Source: Leucobacter sp. OLIS6 (lineage in GTDB: Bacteria; Actinomycetota; Actinomycetes; Actinomycetales; Microbacteriaceae). From it: 64,000 bases of DNA. The translations under genes and the position numbers were made by a program. Location: the NCBI RefSeq assembly GCF_002752355.1, contig NZ_MRAV01000008.1:248001-312000 (forward strand), written 5' to 3'. Positions 60,901 through 64,000 of the stretch are shown here, piece after piece. The notes beneath the pieces are model-generated. The model did not search any database and had not been told where the DNA came from. It worked only from the letters and a program-made list of their open reading frames with translations. Each line of letters opens with the position of its first letter. Position 1 is the first letter of the stretch.

Positions 60901-61250
60901 GACGGCTCTCTGGGCGCGGGCAGCACGGGCTCGCCCTCGAGGTGTACCGTGCCGCCGCTGCGCGCTCCGAGGCGCTGCTCGGGGAGCGGCACCGGCTCAC
61001 GCTCGACCTCTTCGACGACGTCGCCGAGGCGCTGATCGCGACCGGGCAGGATCGGGAAGCGCTGCGCGTCTACCGCCGCAATCTGCCGCGCATGATGAAG
61101 GAGCTCGGGGCGAACGCGAAGCCGGTGAAGCGGGCCATCGCGAGCCGCGACGCCGCCGCGAAGCGTGCGAGCCGCCCCGTCAGCATCACCATCGGCGTGG
61201 TGGCGGCCGCCACGATCATCGTCGTGGCGATCCTCAATCTGCCGCACTGA
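57987..61250 (+). CDS. Giant tetratricopeptide-repeat protein with C-terminal membrane anchor
   Basis: 1087-residue protein not recognised by name. Nearly all of it is helical with TPR-type motifs: repeated pairs such as LWRRVLEGRRIELGLEDPDTLDAWFWLARTLAW-type units and LGPRSPETLGALANLARAVRLSGD, spaced about 40-45 residues, dense at 120-330, 540-800 and 850-1050. No kinase, NTPase or protease motif is visible. The last 25 residues (SITIGVVAAATIIVVAILNLPH) form one hydrophobic segment, so it should be tail-anchored facing the cytoplasm. It starts 19 bases after ftsY. A scaffold role is inference. Confidence 0.8.
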   Translation: MSDEERERLADDLAEAQAGAERGDLERTKRAIDELRILLPRVVAVFGAASEAHRSAISSLATGLNRIDETERSRELFEALGELVNDAIREVGGDPETLDEGAFEEYLSAHGLAAVVGASAETASRDLDALETLAGQAERRLGPSHPLTLWMLSLRAQQRARFDGADGLEAFDMLIARALAHGDGSLLHLRAIADKATALSRLDFDAESAQLWRRVLEGRRIELGLEDPDTLDAWFWLARTLAWSEDAVEAADELDRLVPAMERALGRDADDTLEAMRFRVRVLRRLADDGDDPRSSAEHLLGLLREILGRETVLAGPDAETPLRTRFEIIELLRENGQTEDALTAATAVREDAVRALGRTSVLSVEAGLREQRLLRTHLDGAGAGAGAEPTGSTETTEPTASGEARDRAVLLAEELCDAAEDACREAVQRSAARDELRIRGRALAEAWIIRADWFPEGSQEAADLFEAGAARIDALGIPFRVDAIRLYDRLAGLLISIERPADALPPAERSLRLEQDEYARLAAGDPDPAGEVELRGSATRIAQSLENVGIALRRMGRAIEAEPRLRSGIAEAVAAGASPGALDDLRTLHALALQELDRFDEAAAELREIAERSGDPRRAIDLAVVYLNADRPREVETLLNPVRARLEQEGRLETPTGLSVLGNLALAVCQLDRHAEAIAQWDRLYELQVRVLGALNRDTLKTLNNRALEELHLGRYAASAHRFERVVEQRTEALGPRSPETLGALANLARAVRLSGDLVRGKQLSEHVVAESREVLGEAHPETLGRIRELDRVLEEIGRSADGPAGAEALAAERRELAEGVTAALAADAADADPADAHAVGVRVLRYADHLRSMDRVADALVEYTRARDGLAGDPGLDWLAAERGIADCHRRMQAYREAADSYARLVPQIERLLPQEPWALADALDQQSFALAQLNRVDELVPPQERAIAIAERQGDRPEQEIKYRTWLGRRLSGRGQHGLALEVYRAAAARSEALLGERHRLTLDLFDDVAEALIATGQDREALRVYRRNLPRMMKELGANAKPVKRAIASRDAAAKRASRPVSITIGVVAAATIIVVAILNLPH

Positions 61251-61368
61251 TCCGGGTGCCGCCGCGGCATCGGAGCGGTTTCGCGGCGTCGGCAATTTCC
61301 GGTACTCTGTCGCGTAATGCGCGGCCCGGCGTCGGAGCCCCTGCGCCCCGGATCCCGGAAGGACCCTC

Positions 61369-62034
61369 GTGCCCGCACAAGAAGAAGATCTGCCCATCCT
61401 CATCTTCCTCGCCATCGGCGCGCTGGTGCTCGTGCTCATCGTCGTGCTCGGCGTGCGCAGCAGCCGTCGCAAGAACCGCGCGATCGAGCCGTCTTACGAG
61501 CTCGCAGTGCAGTGGGACGCGGGTCAGCCCCTGCTGGCGACCTCGTCGATGAACGCCTACGAGGGCAAGCGCCAGTGGGAGATCTTCCAGCAACGCTTCG
61601 TTCCCGGGACGGAGGTGCCCGGGCTGCCGCTCGGCGATCCCGGCGGCAAGGAGCTCCCCGTCGAGCGGGGCGCGCTCCGGGTGTCCCGAGTGGCCCGCGA
61701 GGTCCGCGAGGGCTATCCGAACGCGCGCGTCGGATTCGTCGCCTACTTCGCCCCCTACGAGCAGTCCGAGTTCCCGATGGCGCTCCCCGCGGGCGGTCGC
61801 GGTATCGCGCGGGTCGAGCTCGACGGCGCGGGCGTGCGCGTGCTCGCCGCCGACGGCTCGCTCGTGTGGGACGCCGCGTGGGCGGACTGCAGGGTCGCGG
61901 GGCGCGAAGCCGCCATCCGCGTGCACAACGGCCGGTCCCAGCTCGACTTCGAGCGGGATCGCACCCCCGACCACCGCACGCTGGAGGCCGTCCTCGTGAA
62001 GTACGGCAACTACTGGCCGATGGGTGCGGTGTAG
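61369..62034 (+). CDS. Hypothetical single-pass membrane protein
   Basis: 221-residue protein not recognised. A hydrophobic helix (LPILIFLAIGALVLVLIVVL) sits at residues 8-27, followed by basic residues (RSSRRKNR), so the soluble domain of about 190 residues should be cytoplasmic. That domain has aromatic-rich strands (YELAVQWDAGQ, GFVAYFAPYEQSEFPMALP). The start is GTG 61369 with GGAAGGA ahead. It lies between the TPR protein gene and the hydroxyacyl-CoA dehydrogenase. Confidence 0.65.
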   Translation: MPAQEEDLPILIFLAIGALVLVLIVVLGVRSSRRKNRAIEPSYELAVQWDAGQPLLATSSMNAYEGKRQWEIFQQRFVPGTEVPGLPLGDPGGKELPVERGALRVSRVAREVREGYPNARVGFVAYFAPYEQSEFPMALPAGGRGIARVELDGAGVRVLAADGSLVWDAAWADCRVAGREAAIRVHNGRSQLDFERDRTPDHRTLEAVLVKYGNYWPMGAV

Positions 62035-62059
62035 CTTTCCGCGAAAGATCCATATTTGA

Positions 62060-62074
62060 CCGCAGAATCTGCGG
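62060..62074. promoter_or_regulatory. Palindrome downstream of the hypothetical membrane protein
   Basis: CCGCAGAATCTGCGG, symmetrical apart from the central base, 26 bases after the stop and about 150 before the next start. It is a terminator stem or an operator for the dehydrogenase gene. The 192-base gap also holds tcgcgaatcgcga (62091-62103) and is otherwise featureless. Confidence 0.4.
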
Positions 62075-62226
62075 AGAATTCTCGATCTGATCGCGAATCG
62101 CGAAACCGCAGGGTGGGCTTCGCCGAAGAGGAGTAGACCAGAAGCATGGCCTGACGGTCGGCTCGATCAGCGGCCGCCGGACCGGATCGCCGCCACCCGC
62201 GCGGCGACGTTCGAGAAAGGCGCACC

Positions 62227-63075
62227 ATGCAGAACCTCACCGTGCTCGGGACCGGCGTGCTCGGCTCCCAGATCATCTTCCAATCGGCCTACGCCGGCAA
62301 GGACGTCGTGGCCTACGACCTCAGCGACGAGATCCTGGCGAAGCTGCCGGAGCGGTGGGACTACCTGCGGGCCGCCTACCTCCGGGATCTGCCCGACGCG
62401 ACCGCCGAGAAGCTCGACGCCGCCGTCTCGCGGATCCGGGCGACCTCCGACCTGGCGGACGCGCTGAGCGACGCCGACATCGTGATCGAGGCGGTGCCCG
62501 AGTCGCTCGAGATCAAGCAGCAGACCTGGGAGAAGGTCAGCGAGCTCGCACCCGAGAAGACGATCTTCGCCACGAACTCGTCTACCCTGCTGCCGAGCGC
62601 CATCGCGCCGTTCGTCGACCGGCCGGCGAAGTTCCTGGCGCTCCACTTCGCGAACGAGGTGTGGAAGTTCAACACGGGCGAGGTCATGGGGCACCCGGGC
62701 ACCGATTCCGAGGTCTTCGAGCAGGTGGCGCGGTTCGCCGAGGAGATCGGCATGGTGCCGATCCGGATCATGAAGGAGCAGCCCGGCTACGTGCTCAACT
62801 CGCTGCTCGTCCCGTTCCTCGACGCCGGTGCGGCGCTCTTCGTGAAGGGCGTGGCGACTCCCGCCGACATCGACAAGACCTGGAAGATCGCGACCGGTTC
62901 GCCGTCCGGCCCCTTCGAGATCTTCGACGTCGTCGGCATGATGACCCCGTACTACCTCGGCAAGGACAGCACGGATCCGGTGAAGCGCGAGTTCGCCGAG
63001 ATCCTCAAGCGGGACTACATCGACCGGGGTCGCCTCGGCAAGGGCTCGGGGCACGGCTTCTACGACTACGAGTAA
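62227..63075 (+). CDS. 3-hydroxyacyl-CoA (3-hydroxybutyryl-CoA) dehydrogenase
   Basis: 282-residue NAD-dependent dehydrogenase of the HCDH family. The N-terminal Rossmann motif LTVLGTGVLGSQIIFQSAYAG, the SDADIVIEAVPESLEIK segment, and the catalytic region FATNSSTLLPSAIA with LHFANEVW are visible. The C-terminal helical domain carries GYVLNSLLVPFLDAGA. In most relatives the catalytic His is in HFFNP-like LHFxNP; here it reads LHFANEVWKF, a noticeable variant. ATG 62227 follows GAGAAAGG. No beta-oxidation partner lies nearby, so the substrate may be a different hydroxyacid. Overlaps the convergent glycosyltransferase by ten bases. Confidence 0.85.
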   Translation: MQNLTVLGTGVLGSQIIFQSAYAGKDVVAYDLSDEILAKLPERWDYLRAAYLRDLPDATAEKLDAAVSRIRATSDLADALSDADIVIEAVPESLEIKQQTWEKVSELAPEKTIFATNSSTLLPSAIAPFVDRPAKFLALHFANEVWKFNTGEVMGHPGTDSEVFEQVARFAEEIGMVPIRIMKEQPGYVLNSLLVPFLDAGAALFVKGVATPADIDKTWKIATGSPSGPFEIFDVVGMMTPYYLGKDSTDPVKREFAEILKRDYIDRGRLGKGSGHGFYDYE

Positions 63076-63962
63076 TCGGACGGGTTCGCGGTCAGCCCGC
63101 GGAGCCGCTCCTCGAACTCCTGGCGGGAACGTACCGCGCCGAGGGCGCCGGCTCCGTCGCCCGAGATGATCGCCCGCGCCGTCGCCAGGCTGCGGGCGAT
63201 CAGGCGTTCGGCGGCGGCAGCCGTATCGGGCGTGGATGCGAAGTCCCGGGCGAAGCCGTGCGCGTCGTGCGGGCGATCCCTCCGATAGAGGTGGAACAGC
63301 GGCACCGATCCCGGTGCGCGCACGTTCCATCCGTGCGTGAACAGACGCAGGGCCTGCACATACTCGTCGGCGATCATCACGTCGCGCACCTGCTCGAGCT
63401 CGCTGCAGAGCGCGCCCGCCGAGAACTGGAACCCGCCGGACACGAGCAGTCCGGTGGCACCGGCCGATGCGGCCGGGCCCCCGTCCTGCCGCGGCAGACC
63501 GTACTGATCGGTTCCGGCGGGAACGATCAGGTGCGGCCCGGCCTCCCGCAGCTCGACGCGGTGCTCGTCCAGCGGGGTGAAGGCGCCCGGGTAGCAGCTC
63601 AGCACCGCGCGCGGATCGTCGAGCGACTCCCACCGGTCGATCAGCGCCGTGTCCCAGCCGGGTGCGAAGCGGGTGTGCGCGTCGATTTGCAGCGCGAAGG
63701 ACTCGTCGACGCGCATGCGGTCGGTCATGCGCCGAGCCCAGCCGAGTCCGCGCGCGCTCGACCACTCGGTGCGGAACACCCGCACACGCGGGTCGCCGCG
63801 CAGCGGCTCCAGCTGCTCGGCGGTCTCGGGGCCGAACTGCTGCACGATCGCGAAGCGAATCCGCTCGGGTCGATCGGCCTGCTCCCAGGCCGATGCGACG
63901 GTGCGCAGCAGCTCCGGATCGCGATAGCTCACGACCCGGACGAGGATGGTCGACGCGGACAC
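63066..63962 (-). CDS. GlcNAc-type glycosyltransferase (PF11397-like)
   Basis: 298-residue cytosolic GT-A glycosyltransferase. The opening TILVRVVSYRDPELLRTVASAWEQADRPERIRF, the RGLGWARRMTDRM segment, the metal-binding LQIDAHTRFAPGWD (D-x-H) and SCYPGAFTPLDEH all match the family named for the Dictyostelium Skp1 GlcNAc-transferase. FSAGALCSELEQV and ADEYVQALRLFTHGWNV continue the fold. The start is GTG 63962. The acceptor in this bacterium is unknown. Only 38 bases of the window remain upstream. Confidence 0.85.
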   Translation of the reverse strand: MSASTILVRVVSYRDPELLRTVASAWEQADRPERIRFAIVQQFGPETAEQLEPLRGDPRVRVFRTEWSSARGLGWARRMTDRMRVDESFALQIDAHTRFAPGWDTALIDRWESLDDPRAVLSCYPGAFTPLDEHRVELREAGPHLIVPAGTDQYGLPRQDGGPAASAGATGLLVSGGFQFSAGALCSELEQVRDVMIADEYVQALRLFTHGWNVRAPGSVPLFHLYRRDRPHDAHGFARDFASTPDTAAAAERLIARSLATARAIISGDGAGALGAVRSRQEFEERLRGLTANPSDYS

Positions 63963-64000
63963 GGGGCTCCCTCGTCGTCTCAGGCGCCGCGTCGGGAACG

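Overview
The window is about 70% G+C, uses GTG and TTG starts often, and carries the gene order of an actinobacterial core chromosome: leuC-leuD-murA-plsC-gpsA-ddl, DUF3515-thiL, rsmD-recG-coaD-DUF177-rpmF-rnc-mutM, then smc and ftsY. Order and protein style point to Microbacteriaceae, possibly Leucobacter or a near relative. The genus is an inference, not something the sequence proves. There is one RNA gene (tRNA-Glu, CTC). I saw no rRNA, CRISPR array, prophage or transposase.

Layout. 1-2.0 kb: end of a sensor histidine kinase operon with an orphan TAXI-type binding lipoprotein. 2.0-8.9 kb: guaB1, pepN, thrC and an AI-2E family permease. 8.9-9.8 kb: a lower-GC insert with one membrane protein gene, bracketed by a perfect 77-bp duplication of the permease gene's 3' end. 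9.9-13.2 kb: small membrane protein, an ABC exporter pair and a metallo-hydrolase. 13.4-15.9 kb: tRNA-Glu, a UPF0114 membrane protein, and terC behind a probable yybP-ykoY Mn2+ riboswitch. 15.8-22.6 kb: leucine and envelope operon (leuCD behind a leucine-rich leader peptide and hairpin, then murA, acyltransferase, gpsA, ddl). 22.6-24 kb: a DUF559 endonuclease-like gene between two copies of a palindromic repeat. 24-31 kb: DUF3515 lipoprotein, thiL, a SIMPL protein and a GABA operon (PucR regulator, gabT, gabD). 31-37.3 kb: rsmD to mutM. 37.3-44.9 kb: accessory genes inserted between mutM and smc (SUKH-like protein, cysteine hydrolase, GyrI-like protein, DJ-1/MarR/DUF1648 operon, MocR regulator with a PNPOx-like flavoprotein). 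45-48.7 kb: smc. 48.9-57 kb: second accessory block (DUF222-HNH protein, rhodanese/Lrp pair, and a transporter, ThDP-enzyme and D-2-hydroxyacid dehydrogenase operon opposite a double Lrp regulator). 57-64 kb: ftsY, a giant tail-anchored TPR protein, a membrane protein, a 3-hydroxyacyl-CoA dehydrogenase and a PF11397-type glycosyltransferase.

Regulation is unusually readable here. At least nine genes have TAnnnT followed by exactly six bases and then the start codon, the signature of leaderless transcripts. Several divergent gene pairs carry a regulator next to its probable target (PucR/gabT, MocR/PNPOx, Lrp/rhodanese, double Lrp/transporter operon). A perfect 20-bp palindrome lies in front of the DJ-1/MarR operon, and a terminator-shaped hairpin is embedded in the first codons of rnc.

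The best candidates for something undescribed are (1) the family of palindromes with an 18-bp internal period at 22653-22733, 23738-23836 and 31784-31848, two of which bracket the DUF559 gene, and (2) the integrase-free cargo between the 77-bp direct repeats at 8865-9764.
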